Assembly (NCBI RefSeq): GCF_007830545.1
Contig: NZ_VLLF01000003.1
Span: 62,001 to 126,000 of the forward strand
DNA length: 64,000 nt
Direction of reading: 5' to 3'
Source of the DNA: Roseibium hamelinense
GTDB taxonomy: Bacteria; Pseudomonadota; Alphaproteobacteria; Rhizobiales; Stappiaceae
Under the pieces are notes generated by a model. The model was not told the DNA's origin, ran no database searches, and was given only the letters and a program-made list of their open reading frames with translations. The position numbers and the translations under genes were made by a program. This document shows positions 44,692 to 53,672 of this stretch, piece by piece (position 1 is the stretch's first letter; each line of letters starts with the position of its first letter).

Positions 44692-45138
44692 TTCGATTTC
44701 TCCGTTTGCCGATGACCGTGCATGAGACGTTTGCTGGGTCCATGCACTCCTACCCAATACGACAGCGTGATGCTCTTAAACCCGATAAGTTTACCAACTG
44801 TCAACCTTTGCCATGGTGCGGTGGTCCGCCTCACCATGCCGAGGACGGGGTATGGGTGCAGAAGAAGACGAGAATGGGGCAGCTTCGGGCCCAACTTGAA
44901 GAAACTTTGCCTGAAGTGGAAAATAGTTTGGGATGAAAGCCGAACCAAAGAATCCGCAAAGAATATTGATATTTCTTTCGCTCCGACATCTGCGTTGTTT
45001 TGAGCAGTCTGCGCGAAATTTGACGCAGGTGATTGTGTATCGGCGGCTCATTGCCTTAAATGGGGCAACGCTTCGGACGTGGATGGAAAGCAATAGAAAA
45101 AGCCGCGTCCGGTTTGGTGACATCTGAGGGGAGTAACC
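44692..45138. other. intergenic region between SH3b gene and HAAT operon
   Basis: About 445 bases between divergent genes. Short open frames exist on the plus strand near 44706-44936 and 44933-45127, but neither has a ribosome site with convincing protein character. It probably contains promoters for both sides. The operon's first ATG has AGGGGAG upstream (45127-45133). Confidence 0.5.
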
Positions 45139-46317
45139 ATGAAACGTATCCTGACTGCGCTGGCCGCGACGGCATTTGCAGGTTGCGCCGCATTGTCGGC
45201 GGGCGCTGTGCCTTCCAAAGCCGAAACCCTGAAAATCGGCCTGTTGGCAACGCTATCTGGTCCACCAGCGGTGCTTGGCCAGCATATGCGTGATGGCTTT
45301 TTGCTCGGCGTGAAAGAGGCTGACGGGCGTCTCGGCGGTCTGGAGACCGAGGTCATTGTCGTTGATGACGAGTTGAAGCCGGATGCAGCCATCACAAAGG
45401 TGCAGGGGCTTTTGGAGCGCGACAAGGTCGACATGATGGCCGGTGTTGTGTTCTCGAACGTCATGATGGCGGTCTACAGGCCTATCATCGAGTCGGAGAC
45501 GATTTTCATCGGCGCCAATTCCGGTCCTTCGCCGATCGCCGGGCGCGGCTGCAGCCCCTATTTCTTTTCCACCTCCTGGCAGAATGACCAGAACCACGAA
45601 GTCATGGGCCGCTATGCCAGTGATCAGAACTACGGCAACGTGATTGTCATGGCGCCGAACTACCAGGCGGGCAAGGATGCCATTGCCGGCTTCAAGCGCC
45701 ATTTTCGCGGCAACGTGGTCGACGAGATCTACACCAAACTGGGGCAACTCGATTTTTCCGCTGAAATCGCCCGTATTGCGGACGAACAGCCGGACGCGGT
45801 GTTCACGTTCATGCCTGGTGGCATGGGCGTCAATCTGGTGAAACAGTACTCGCAGGCGGGGCTGAATGGCCTGATCCCGTTCTTGTCGGCCTTCACGGTC
45901 GATGAAACGACATTGCCGGCCACACGGGATATGGCGGTCGGACTTTACGGCGGTGCGCAGTGGGCGGCGAACCTCGACAATGAGGCCAACAATAAATTCG
46001 TGCGCGACTTTGAAAACGAATATGGTTACGCACCGTCGCTGTATGCTGCCCAAGGCTATGACGCGGCGCGGCTGATCCACGAAGCGGTCAAGCTGAACAA
46101 CGGCATTTCCGACAAGCAGGGGCTGCTCGCCACCTTGAATGCGGCGCCGTTCGAGAGCGTGCGCGGCGATTTCCGTTTCAATTCCAATCAGTTCCCGATC
46201 CAGGACTTCTACCTTGTCCAGGCGGTTCAGCGGTCGAAGGATGTCTACATCACTGAGGCGGTTGAGAAGGTCTTCGACGATGTGGGTGATTCTTATGCGG
46301 GCTCCTGCCGCATGTAA
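45139..46317 (+). CDS. ABC transporter substrate-binding protein, HAAT (branched-chain amino acid type)
   Basis: 392 residues. A signal peptide ends near residue 28-32 (PSKAE). The Peripla_BP_6 fold begins with LKIGLLATLSGPPAVLGQHM and continues with two alternating Rossmann-like lobes (VDMMAGVVFSNVMMAV, ANSGPSPIAGRGCSPYFF). It binds the ligand for the permease/ATPase set encoded directly downstream. HAAT transporters carry branched-chain amino acids, amides, urea or aromatic acids, so the ligand is open. Confidence 0.94.
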   Translation: MKRILTALAATAFAGCAALSAGAVPSKAETLKIGLLATLSGPPAVLGQHMRDGFLLGVKEADGRLGGLETEVIVVDDELKPDAAITKVQGLLERDKVDMMAGVVFSNVMMAVYRPIIESETIFIGANSGPSPIAGRGCSPYFFSTSWQNDQNHEVMGRYASDQNYGNVIVMAPNYQAGKDAIAGFKRHFRGNVVDEIYTKLGQLDFSAEIARIADEQPDAVFTFMPGGMGVNLVKQYSQAGLNGLIPFLSAFTVDETTLPATRDMAVGLYGGAQWAANLDNEANNKFVRDFENEYGYAPSLYAAQGYDAARLIHEAVKLNNGISDKQGLLATLNAAPFESVRGDFRFNSNQFPIQDFYLVQAVQRSKDVYITEAVEKVFDDVGDSYAGSCRM

Positions 46318-46335
46318 GATCTCGTGAATACAGAC

Positions 46336-46380
46336 CGCCCGGCCCCTGACCTAAGTGTTCACGGCCGGGCGCTTTGTTTC
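46336..46380 (+). terminator. intercistronic hairpin/attenuator after the HAAT binding-protein gene
   Basis: A perfect 9-bp stem CGCCCGGCC / GGCCGGGCG (46336-46344 and 46363-46371) with an 18-base loop is followed by CTTTGTTTC. It probably causes partial termination, so that binding protein is made in excess over the membrane components. Confidence 0.65.
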
Positions 46381-46413
46381 AGACGGTCCTCCTGACTTTC
46401 AAGGGACATCCAT

Positions 46414-47337
46414 TTGTCGACAACGCTGCTCGCTGTCCAAACGCTTAACGGTCTCCAACTTGGAATACTGCTGTTTTTGATCGCCGCCGGTCTCACCCTG
46501 GTTTTTGGGGTGATGGATTTCATCAACCTGGCCCATGGTGTGCAATACATGCTCGGAGCGTATCTGGCTGTTGCCGGATACCAGCTGACCGGCTCATTCT
46601 GGCTTGCACTGATCATCGGCCTTGCGCTGGCGTTATTCTGCGGGCTTGTTCTGGAGTTTCTGGTCTTTCGAAGATTGTATGACCGCGATCATCTGGACCA
46701 GGTGCTGGCAACCTTCGGCGTCATTTTGTTCTTGAACGAAGCGGTGAAGGTGATTTGGGGGGCTGCGCCGTTGTCGCTCCCGGCACCGAATCTGCTGGAT
46801 GGCGCCATCCCGCTGGTCAATAATTTGCAGTACCCGGTATACCGCCTGGCGCTGATCGTCTCCGGTCTGGGTGTTGCGGCGTTGCTTTATGTGCTTGTGA
46901 CCCGAACCCGGGTGGGCATGCTCGTGCGCGCCGGGGCGACAAACCCGGACATGGTCGCCGCCCTTGGGGTCAATATCCGGCGTCTGTTCATGATCGTGTT
47001 CGGATTCGGAACCATGCTCGCGGGATTTGCCGGCATCATGGCAGCTCCGATCCTGTCGGTCGAACCGGGTATGGGAGACAACCTCTTAATACTTGCATTT
47101 GTGGTCATTGTCGTGGGCGGCATCGGTTCCATTCGCGGTGCGTTCCTGGCTGCCCTGATTATCGGTCTTGTCGATACTCTGGGCCGCTCGTTCGCCACCG
47201 ACATCGCCAAGCTGGCCTTGCCGCCGGCTGCAGCCAATGATGTCGGGCCGGCGCTGGCCTCCATGCTGATCTACATTTTGATGGCTGCCGTGCTGTTTTT
47301 CCGGCCAAGCGGCCTGTTTCCGGTGCGCAGCGCATGA
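46414..47337 (+). CDS. HAAT ABC transporter permease (LivH type)
   Basis: 307-residue inner-membrane protein with about eight helices. The LivH-type core is FGVMDFINLAHGVQYMLGAY, and the cytoplasmic coupling region follows TRTRVGMLVRAGATNPDMVA. The start is a TTG at 46414 with AAGGGA seven bases upstream. It pairs with the LivM-type permease, whose gene overlaps the stop by four bases. Confidence 0.94.
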   Translation: MSTTLLAVQTLNGLQLGILLFLIAAGLTLVFGVMDFINLAHGVQYMLGAYLAVAGYQLTGSFWLALIIGLALALFCGLVLEFLVFRRLYDRDHLDQVLATFGVILFLNEAVKVIWGAAPLSLPAPNLLDGAIPLVNNLQYPVYRLALIVSGLGVAALLYVLVTRTRVGMLVRAGATNPDMVAALGVNIRRLFMIVFGFGTMLAGFAGIMAAPILSVEPGMGDNLLILAFVVIVVGGIGSIRGAFLAALIIGLVDTLGRSFATDIAKLALPPAAANDVGPALASMLIYILMAAVLFFRPSGLFPVRSA

Positions 47338-48272
47338 TGACCCGCCGTTTGACCGCGGTTGGGCTTCCGGCCGCGCTGTTTGTCGTTCTTGCCCTTGTGC
47401 CGCTTTATGCCGGGGTCTTCGACGACCGGTTTGTGCTGTTATTTGCAACCCGGATCCTGATCTTTGCGATCGTGGCCGTCAGCCTCGACTTTATTCTCGG
47501 GTATGGCGAGATGGTCAGCTTTGGCCATGCCGCCTATATCGGCCTGGGCGCCTATGCGGTCGGCATCCTGGCCGAACACGATGTCTGGGCGGCGTGGATT
47601 TCGTTTCCGCTGGCCATGGCGGTGTGCGCGTTGTTTGCGCTTGTCACCGGCGCCATCAGTTTGCGCACCCGCGGCGTCTATTTCATCATGATTACGCTCG
47701 CTTTCGGGCAGATGGCCTATTACACGACCACCTCCCTGTCGGCCTATGGCGGCGATGACGGCCTGACCATGTGGGGCAGGTCAGAGCTGTTCGGCACCGG
47801 GCTCTTTAATGGCGACACCAGCTTCTACTACATCGTTTTCGGAGTGCTTCTGGCCTCCTACCTGATTCTGAAGGTCATGACCCGCTCACGGTTCGGGCGG
47901 GTGCTGGAAGGGGCTAAACAAAATGAAGCGCGCATGGAAGCCATCGGGATCGACCCTTACCGGTACCGGCTGACGGCCTTTGTACTTGCCGGTACGATCG
48001 CCGGTCTTGCCGGCGCCTTGATGGCCAACCAGGCCGAGTTCGTGTCACCTGCCTACATGTCGTGGCACCGTTCCGGCGAACTTATCGTCATGGTGATTCT
48101 TGGCGGCATGGGGCATTTGCACGGCGCGATTCTTGGCGCCATTGCGTACATGGTTCTGGAAGAAACGCTGTCGGGCTACACGGAACACTGGCGGCTGATT
48201 TTCGGTCCGCTGCTGATCCTGATCGTGCTTTATGGTAAGGGCGGCCTTTTGGGAGCGATCAGGGGGAGGTAG
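47334..48272 (+). CDS. HAAT ABC transporter permease (LivM type)
   Basis: 312 residues with about nine helices. The signature LDFILGYGEMVSFGHAAYIG belongs to LivM-type permeases. RSRFGRVLEGAKQNEARMEA forms the cytoplasmic coupling helix. It is translationally coupled to the LivH-type gene and followed after two bases by the LivG-type ATPase gene. Confidence 0.94.
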   Translation: MMTRRLTAVGLPAALFVVLALVPLYAGVFDDRFVLLFATRILIFAIVAVSLDFILGYGEMVSFGHAAYIGLGAYAVGILAEHDVWAAWISFPLAMAVCALFALVTGAISLRTRGVYFIMITLAFGQMAYYTTTSLSAYGGDDGLTMWGRSELFGTGLFNGDTSFYYIVFGVLLASYLILKVMTRSRFGRVLEGAKQNEARMEAIGIDPYRYRLTAFVLAGTIAGLAGALMANQAEFVSPAYMSWHRSGELIVMVILGGMGHLHGAILGAIAYMVLEETLSGYTEHWRLIFGPLLILIVLYGKGGLLGAIRGR

Positions 48273-48274
48273 GC

Positions 48275-49042
48275 ATGACGGTGTCAGAAGCTGCGCCGAT
48301 TCTGGAACTCCAGGGTCTCAACAAGTCCTATGGCGCGCTGCATGTGACCAAGGATGTGTCTTTGACTGTCCGGCGCGGTGAAATCCACGCGCTGATTGGC
48401 CCGAACGGTGCCGGCAAAACAACCTTGATCGGGCAAATATCCGGGTCAATTGCGCCAAACAGCGGGGCAATTGTATTTGCGGGCGAAGATGTGTCGTCCT
48501 TGGGGGTGGCCCAGCGGGCGAGGAAGGGGCTTGGCCGGTCGTTTCAGATTACCGCAATTCTTCCGGCTTTTTCGGTGCTGGAAAACGTTGCGCTGGCAGT
48601 CCAGGCCAAGGATGGCCATTCTTTCCGGTTCTTCAAACGCGCCTCATCCGATGCCGAGCTCAACAATCGGGCCAAGGTCTATCTTGAAATGGTGGGGATG
48701 ACGGCGCGCGCGGGCTTGCGGGCAGGCGACCTCAGCCATGGCGAGAAGCGCGTGCTAGAGGTGGCCATCGCACTGGCGGGCGGACCAAAACTGATGCTTC
48801 TTGACGAACCGATGGCCGGCACCGGGCCGGAGGAGACCGAGCGGCTTGTGACGGTGCTGCACGGTTTGAAAGCCAAGATCCCGATGTTGTTGATCGAGCA
48901 CGACATGAGCGCGGTGTTCCAGCTCGCCGACCGGATTTCGGTGCTGGTGTATGGCGAGATCATCGCAAGCGGCGCACCGGAGGATATTCGCCGCGATCCG
49001 GCCGTGCGGGAGGCTTATCTTGGCGGGGAGAGCGATCTATGA
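48275..49042 (+). CDS. HAAT ABC transporter ATPase (LivG type)
   Basis: 255 residues. Walker A is GPNGAGKTT near residue 42. The signature is LSHGEKRVLEVA rather than LSGGQ, as is usual for LivG. Walker B is LMLLDEPMAGTGPEE. It forms a heterodimer with the LivF-type ATPase, whose gene overlaps its stop by four bases. Confidence 0.94.
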   Translation: MTVSEAAPILELQGLNKSYGALHVTKDVSLTVRRGEIHALIGPNGAGKTTLIGQISGSIAPNSGAIVFAGEDVSSLGVAQRARKGLGRSFQITAILPAFSVLENVALAVQAKDGHSFRFFKRASSDAELNNRAKVYLEMVGMTARAGLRAGDLSHGEKRVLEVAIALAGGPKLMLLDEPMAGTGPEETERLVTVLHGLKAKIPMLLIEHDMSAVFQLADRISVLVYGEIIASGAPEDIRRDPAVREAYLGGESDL

Positions 49043-49752
49043 GCCGGCCTCTGCTGTCAGTGGACCATTTGCAATCGGGATATGATGGAACGCCTGTTCT
49101 GTTCGATGTTTCTTTGACCATCGGCGAAGGCGAAGTCGTCACCCTGATGGGCCGCAATGGCATGGGCAAGAGCACGACCATCAAGACGGTCATGGGTTTG
49201 GTTCCGGCAACCGGCGGCGAAGTGTACTTCGAAGGCCGCCGCGTCGATGGTGCTCCCGCCTATGATGTGGCAAGGCAAGGCCTTGGTCTGGTGCCGGAAG
49301 GCCGCCAGGTGTTTCCGACATTGAATGTCGAAGAGAACCTTGTGGCCACATCGGCAAACCGTGCGGGCGGCGCAGCGCGCTGGTCCTTGAAAACGGTCTA
49401 TGCCCTGTTTCCGCGCCTTGCAGAGCGGCGCGCGCATTTCGGATCGCAACTGTCCGGCGGTGAACAGCAGATGCTGGCCATCGGGCGGGCACTCATGACC
49501 AATCCGAAACTGTTGATCCTCGACGAGGCGACCGAAGGACTTGCACCGCTGATCCGGAAAGAGATCTGGCAGGTGTTGGCCGACCTCAAGGACACAGGCC
49601 TTGCCATCCTTGTGGTCGACAAATCGGTCGCCGCCCTGGAGCGGTTGGCCGACCGGCATGTCGTCCTGGAAAAGGGGCGAACCGTTTGGACCGGCAGCCG
49701 GCAGGAACTGGCCGCCAACCCGGACGTCAAAGACCGCTATCTCGGCGCCTGA
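49039..49752 (+). CDS. HAAT ABC transporter ATPase (LivF type)
   Basis: 237 residues. Walker A is GRNGMGKST near residue 37. The signature is LSGGEQQMLAIGRAL and Walker B is LLILDEATEGLAP. The gene closes the five-gene HAAT operon and has no clear terminator. The next gene is convergent after 23 bases. Confidence 0.94.
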   Translation: MSRPLLSVDHLQSGYDGTPVLFDVSLTIGEGEVVTLMGRNGMGKSTTIKTVMGLVPATGGEVYFEGRRVDGAPAYDVARQGLGLVPEGRQVFPTLNVEENLVATSANRAGGAARWSLKTVYALFPRLAERRAHFGSQLSGGEQQMLAIGRALMTNPKLLILDEATEGLAPLIRKEIWQVLADLKDTGLAILVVDKSVAALERLADRHVVLEKGRTVWTGSRQELAANPDVKDRYLGA

Positions 49753-49775
49753 CGGCGTGCTGCCGTTTCAGGTGA

Positions 49776-50243
49776 TCAGGCCAGCGCCATATAGACATCT
49801 GTCAAAAGCGCCTCTTCGGGCACCTCGGCCGGGTCGTTCAGATACACCTCCCAGCACGGTGCACCCATCGTAAGGCTTTCCTTCTCCATGAAGGCCAGCA
49901 TCGCTCCATAAGCGTCGCGCAATTTGCTGTAAGAGCCTTTGTGCTGAAAATAGACCGCTTTACCGGCAGGGATCTGGGCAAACTGGATGGCGCTTGAGGC
50001 CTCCGTTCCAGGATCCTTTTCGACGGAAAAACCGGCCTGGAAAGTGATCTCATCCGTTGGTGCGGTGTAGTAGACCGCCATGACTTTTCCGGCGCCTTGA
50101 ATACGGTGTTGCTGCATGAACCCCAGGACGTTGCCGAAGGCTTTGCCCATTTCCGCGCCGATTGCCTGCGGATCCATTGGAGCTGTGCGTTCTTCAAAAA
50201 GATACGGAATGTCGTCCGTTTCAACGATCTGGAAATCCGGCAT
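49776..50243 (-). CDS. GyrI-like small-molecule-binding protein
   Basis: 155 residues, a stand-alone GyrI/AraC-effector-binding fold without DNA-binding domain. The pattern is FQIVETDDIPYLFEERT, then a helix GKAFGNVLGFMQQHRI, then AGFSVEKD and a second half PAGKAVYFQHKGSYSKLRDA. Such proteins bind or hydrolyse hydrophobic ligands, or inhibit gyrase-targeting toxins. The ATG at 50243 is preferred over one at 50249 by family length. Confidence 0.82.
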   Translation of the reverse strand: MPDFQIVETDDIPYLFEERTAPMDPQAIGAEMGKAFGNVLGFMQQHRIQGAGKVMAVYYTAPTDEITFQAGFSVEKDPGTEASSAIQFAQIPAGKAVYFQHKGSYSKLRDAYGAMLAFMEKESLTMGAPCWEVYLNDPAEVPEEALLTDVYMALA

Positions 50244-50249
50244 GATCAA

Positions 50250-50480
50250 GTGCCTTTCTCAAAGGAAAACGTGCAATTTGCACTCAAATTTATCTTTGCG
50301 TGTGTCGCCATGATTTTGATCAAGGACGGCCCGGAACAGTCCATTGCTCCAAGTGTCCGGTAGATCGGCAAGAGCAGACAGTCAGCCTGGTGACATGGAG
50401 GCGATCCTTCGATGGCAAAACGATCGGGTGCCCAGAAGCACAAGCCAGAGCAAATGCACCCGGCGCGTCTCCCGTTGAGG
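50250..50480. other. intergenic region between JmjC-like and GyrI-like genes
   Basis: About 230 bases on the minus strand between the end of the JmjC-like gene and the GyrI-like start. No gene, strong hairpin or repeat was seen. Confidence 0.4.
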
Positions 50481-51374
50481 TCAGGTTTTGTCGACCTTTT
50501 TCAAGGTCGTCCGAACAGCAGGAAGCGTCATCAGCATACCAGGGACATTCAGCAATTCCTTGAATGTGCGCCTCAATATTGCAAACCGGCCCGGAGTGTA
50601 GGGAGAAGAAATGAACGACTTCAATCCCCAGCCGATGCCGCCAACCTTTGGCAATGCGCCGATCACCTTGGCAAAGCCCTTTCGTACAACGGGCCACCTG
50701 TGGTTCTTGAGGGCGTTCAGCAAGCTGATCCGCTCAATATCGCGCTGGAATTCCCGCGTCAGAACCGATGTTGCGCACTTTGTATAAGTCCAGTTGATGT
50801 TGATATTCACGTCTTCTTTGGCCACGGCCCGGTGATACCAATAGGGGGGCACGTACAGCAGATCCCCTTCTTCAAGGTCGAATTTACAGTAACGCTTGTT
50901 GCGCAGCAGTTTCTCTTCATCCTTCAGAAGCGTGAAATTGGTAAAAGGGTAGCAGGGCAACGGTGTATCTGGCGAGACAAGCACCCATTCTTTGCGTCCT
51001 TTGACCTGCACGGTGATCACGTTTTCCGCATTCGTATCATAGTGAAATTCGGTGCGGTTGTGTCTCCGGTTGACCCAGAAGCGCCACGCGATCGAATCAC
51101 TCATGACCTGATCGGACTGAAGGATGCTCTTCAGGAAGTCAGGTATCACGATGTCGTCTTCAAGCACCGGTTTTCGGCTGACGAAAAAGACGCCTCTGTC
51201 CGCCACATCGGGATGGTCATGCAGCGCTGCCCGCAATTGATCGGGTCCCCATTTTTCGCGGGCAGGCCAGGTATTCGCCAGACCTTTGATGAGGACGGGT
51301 TGCTCCGGCTCACCATATTTTTCGAGAAATTCCTCAAGATCGGGAATTGTGCTGATGGTTGTAATGGCAAACAT
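50481..51374 (-). CDS. cupin-like (JmjC/FIH-type) iron/2-oxoglutarate oxygenase
   Basis: About 297 residues. The Cupin_8 core has the iron facial triad HxD in RTEFHYDTNAENVI and the distal histidine in VPPYWYHRAVAKE. WVLVSPDTPLPCYPF and GDLLYVPPYWYH are typical of FIH/JmjC-like hydroxylases, which hydroxylate proteins, tRNA wybutosine or small molecules. A C-terminal extension of about 90 residues is basic and helical. The ATG at 51374 is used; an open frame extends upstream to 51431 without family similarity. The substrate is unknown. Confidence 0.85.
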   Translation of the reverse strand: MFAITTISTIPDLEEFLEKYGEPEQPVLIKGLANTWPAREKWGPDQLRAALHDHPDVADRGVFFVSRKPVLEDDIVIPDFLKSILQSDQVMSDSIAWRFWVNRRHNRTEFHYDTNAENVITVQVKGRKEWVLVSPDTPLPCYPFTNFTLLKDEEKLLRNKRYCKFDLEEGDLLYVPPYWYHRAVAKEDVNININWTYTKCATSVLTREFQRDIERISLLNALKNHRWPVVRKGFAKVIGALPKVGGIGWGLKSFISSPYTPGRFAILRRTFKELLNVPGMLMTLPAVRTTLKKVDKT

Positions 51375-51504
51375 GCTGTTTCGCTTGCGCCTGTATCGCG
51401 ACCAATTCAGGGTTATGCGTGCCGCACCCAAATGCCGGGAGCTCTTCTCGATTATACGTCAGCATTGAAAAAATAAAACAGCTTTATCCAATCGTTATTG
51501 TTCG

Positions 51505-51540
51505 GAAAAATCCGCGCTCCAGCCGGAATCGGCGCGGATT
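51505..51540 (-). terminator. hairpin with T-run in the leader of the JmjC-like gene (attenuator candidate)
   Basis: On the minus strand a perfect 9-bp stem AATCCGCGC / GCGCGGATT with a 14-base loop (51509-51540) runs into TTTCCG, giving T5 at the arm's end. It lies about 130 bases before the JmjC-like start. No minus-strand gene ends upstream of it, so a leader attenuator is possible. Confidence 0.5.
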
Positions 51541-51729
51541 CCCGCCGCGCAGCCTCGTTGGTCCGTGAACCAAACAGGACGGTAGAGCGGACTGCGCACA
51601 GTCTTGGACCGGCAGTGTTTGCCGCGAGCAAGCATCATGCTCATCTCCGGAATAGGGTTTCGGAACGTCCGGTCCAGAAATATCTTGAGTGGCTCTTGTA
51701 TTTTGGAATGTACAGTCCACATTGGGTCC

Positions 51730-52332
51730 ATGACACAGGAAACCACCATCGATAGCGGGTCCAAGAAAGCCGCACAAAGCCCCGGACGGCCACGCGGTTT
51801 CGACGAGGCAAAGGCTTTGGAAGCAGCACTTCAGGTGTTCTGGAAACAGGGCTACGAAGCGACATCTCTTGATGATCTGACATCTGCGATGGGCATCAGC
51901 CGGTCAAGTTTTTACGGCGCTTTCGGATCAAAACAATCGGTTTTGACCGCTGCGTTGAAAACGTATTCTGACGCCAATCTGGCGCGCCTGAGGGAAATCG
52001 CGATCAAGGGCGGCACGGATCCCGTTGGCGCGATGCTTGTGGCACTGACCGGGCTTGAGGCCGGTCAAAAAGGCTGTCTTCTGGTGAACTGCATCACCGA
52101 GCTCGCCCCGCACCAAGAAGAGGTTGCGGCGCTTGGACGCCGTCATCTTGAACAGATTGAACGGATTCTGGCCGAGGCGGTAAACCCGCACGACCCGGAA
52201 GCTGCGCTGGACAAGGCCAGGGCCTTGTCAGCGCTTACGATTGGCACGCTGGCCATGCGCAAATCCGGTTTTCCGCCGGAGAAAATCGTCAACAGTCTAA
52301 AGGAAGCACGCGCGATAATAGCCCCCTCATAA
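51730..52332 (+). CDS. TetR-family transcriptional regulator
   Basis: 200 residues. The helix-turn-helix is ATSLDDLTSAMGISRSSFYG near residues 40-60, preceded by the RPRGFDEAKALEAAL arm. The ligand domain carries KGCLLVNCITE with two cysteines, similar to regulators that sense electrophiles. The adjacent co-directional old yellow enzyme gene supports a NemR-like role: repression lifted by reactive electrophiles. The ATG at 51730 is the first start that fits the family. Confidence 0.92.
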   Translation: MTQETTIDSGSKKAAQSPGRPRGFDEAKALEAALQVFWKQGYEATSLDDLTSAMGISRSSFYGAFGSKQSVLTAALKTYSDANLARLREIAIKGGTDPVGAMLVALTGLEAGQKGCLLVNCITELAPHQEEVAALGRRHLEQIERILAEAVNPHDPEAALDKARALSALTIGTLAMRKSGFPPEKIVNSLKEARAIIAPS

Positions 52333-52393
52333 CCGCGTTCAGAACCGGAAAGGGTCCGGGAACGTTCGCACCTAAACAACCGCATCTATTTAT

Positions 52394-52407
52394 GGACTGA
52401 TTGGTCC
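52394..52407. promoter_or_regulatory. candidate TetR operator upstream of nemA
   Basis: The inverted repeat GGAC-TGATTG-GTCC lies 42 bases before the nemA start. Related GTCCA repeats occur near 51714-51731 just upstream of the TetR gene. The arms are short, so this is tentative. Confidence 0.4.
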
Positions 52408-52448
52408 GAAAATAAGCAAAGTACACCTCACCGACTGGGATCTTAGAT

Positions 52449-53552
52449 ATGTCGAGTACCGAAAAACTGTTTCAGCCAATAAAAATTGGAGCAATTGAGC
52501 TCAAGAACCGCATCGTGATGGCGCCGCTCACCCGCAACCGGGCACGTGCCGAAGACGATGCGCCCTACGAGATTCATGCAGAGTACTACGGCCAGCGGGC
52601 AGGCGCGGGTCTGATCATCACCGAAGCGGCTCAAATCTCGCCGCAAGGTAAGGGCTATGCCTGGACGCCGGGCATCTACTCAACGGCGCAAATTGCGGGC
52701 TGGAAGCAGGTGACCGATGCTGTTCACGCCAAGGGCGGCAAGATCGTTCTGCAGCTTTGGCATGTCGGCCGGATTTCACATCCCGTTCTTCAGCCGGGCG
52801 GCGCAGCGCCGGTTGCCCCGTCCGCGATTTCGGCCAAGTCCAAGAGCTTTGACGGCGAAAACTTCATCGAGACCACAGAGCCGCGCGCTTTGGAAACGGA
52901 CGAGATCGCCAGCATTATCGAAGACTACCGCACGGCGGCCGAAAATGCGAAGGCGGCCGGATTTGACGGCGTGGAGATCCATGCCGCGAACGGTTATCTG
53001 ATCGATCAGTTCATTCGCGACGGCTCGAACACACGCACCGACGCCTATGGCGGGTCGATTGAAAACCGGCTGCGGTTTTTGAAAGAGGTCACCGATGCTG
53101 TCACGGGTGTTTGGGGCGCTGACCGTGTCGGCGTGCGCTTGAGCCCGTTCTCAAACGCCAACAACATCGAAGACAGCAATCCGCAGGCAACTTTTGCTCT
53201 GGCGGTTGATCTGCTCAACAGCTATGGCCTGGCCTATCTGCATCTTGTGGAAGGACAGACCGGCGGTCCGCGCGATCTGCCGGAGGGTGCGGACTTGCAG
53301 GCGCTCTACGCCAGGTTTGGCGGAGCGAAATTGGGCAACAATGGCTATAACCGGGATCTGGCCATTGCGCGTGTCGACAAGGGCGATGTCGATCTCGTGG
53401 CCTTTGGTCGGCCCTATATCGCAAATCCCGATCTTGCTGAACGGCTTCAGCGGAATGCGCCGCTGAATGAGCCGGATCAGACAACGTTCTATGGTGGTAC
53501 GGAAAAAGGCTACACCGACTATCCGTTCCTGAACGAAACACAAGCCGCCTAG
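52449..53552 (+). CDS. nemA: alkene reductase, old yellow enzyme family (N-ethylmaleimide reductase)
   Basis: 367-residue FMN flavoprotein with a TIM barrel. It starts LFQPIKIGAIELKNRIVMAP and has the substrate motif GFDGVEIHAANGYLIDQFIR, where the His/Asn pair binds the activated carbonyl. Then comes TDAYGGSIENR and the phosphate-binding GRPYIANPDL. It reduces activated double bonds such as maleimides, enones and nitro compounds with NADPH. The TetR gene lies 117 bases upstream, and a strong terminator follows. Confidence 0.95.
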   Translation: MSSTEKLFQPIKIGAIELKNRIVMAPLTRNRARAEDDAPYEIHAEYYGQRAGAGLIITEAAQISPQGKGYAWTPGIYSTAQIAGWKQVTDAVHAKGGKIVLQLWHVGRISHPVLQPGGAAPVAPSAISAKSKSFDGENFIETTEPRALETDEIASIIEDYRTAAENAKAAGFDGVEIHAANGYLIDQFIRDGSNTRTDAYGGSIENRLRFLKEVTDAVTGVWGADRVGVRLSPFSNANNIEDSNPQATFALAVDLLNSYGLAYLHLVEGQTGGPRDLPEGADLQALYARFGGAKLGNNGYNRDLAIARVDKGDVDLVAFGRPYIANPDLAERLQRNAPLNEPDQTTFYGGTEKGYTDYPFLNETQAA

Positions 53553-53613
53553 CGGCATCTGGCATCAGGCTGCCTGGTCCGTCGTCCCTATCCACACAAA
53601 GGCAGCCTGAAAG

Positions 53614-53652
53614 ACGGCCGGTGCGGTTTCCTCTCCCGCACCGGCCGTTTTT
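53614..53652 (+). terminator. strong rho-independent terminator after nemA
   Basis: A perfect 13-bp stem ACGGCCGGTGCGG / CCGCACCGGCCGT with a 9-base loop runs straight into T5. It sits between convergent nemA and GGDEF genes and may act in both directions. Confidence 0.92.
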
Positions 53653-53672
53653 GCAATATTGCAGTGCTGGCT

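Noticed and set aside
44706..45127. Two short plus-strand frames in front of the HAAT operon
   Set aside because: No good ribosome sites and no protein-like features; more likely leader or spacer DNA.
51495..51764. 89-codon minus-strand frame between the JmjC-like and TetR genes
   Set aside because: It reads through a strong terminator-like hairpin and has no recognisable features.
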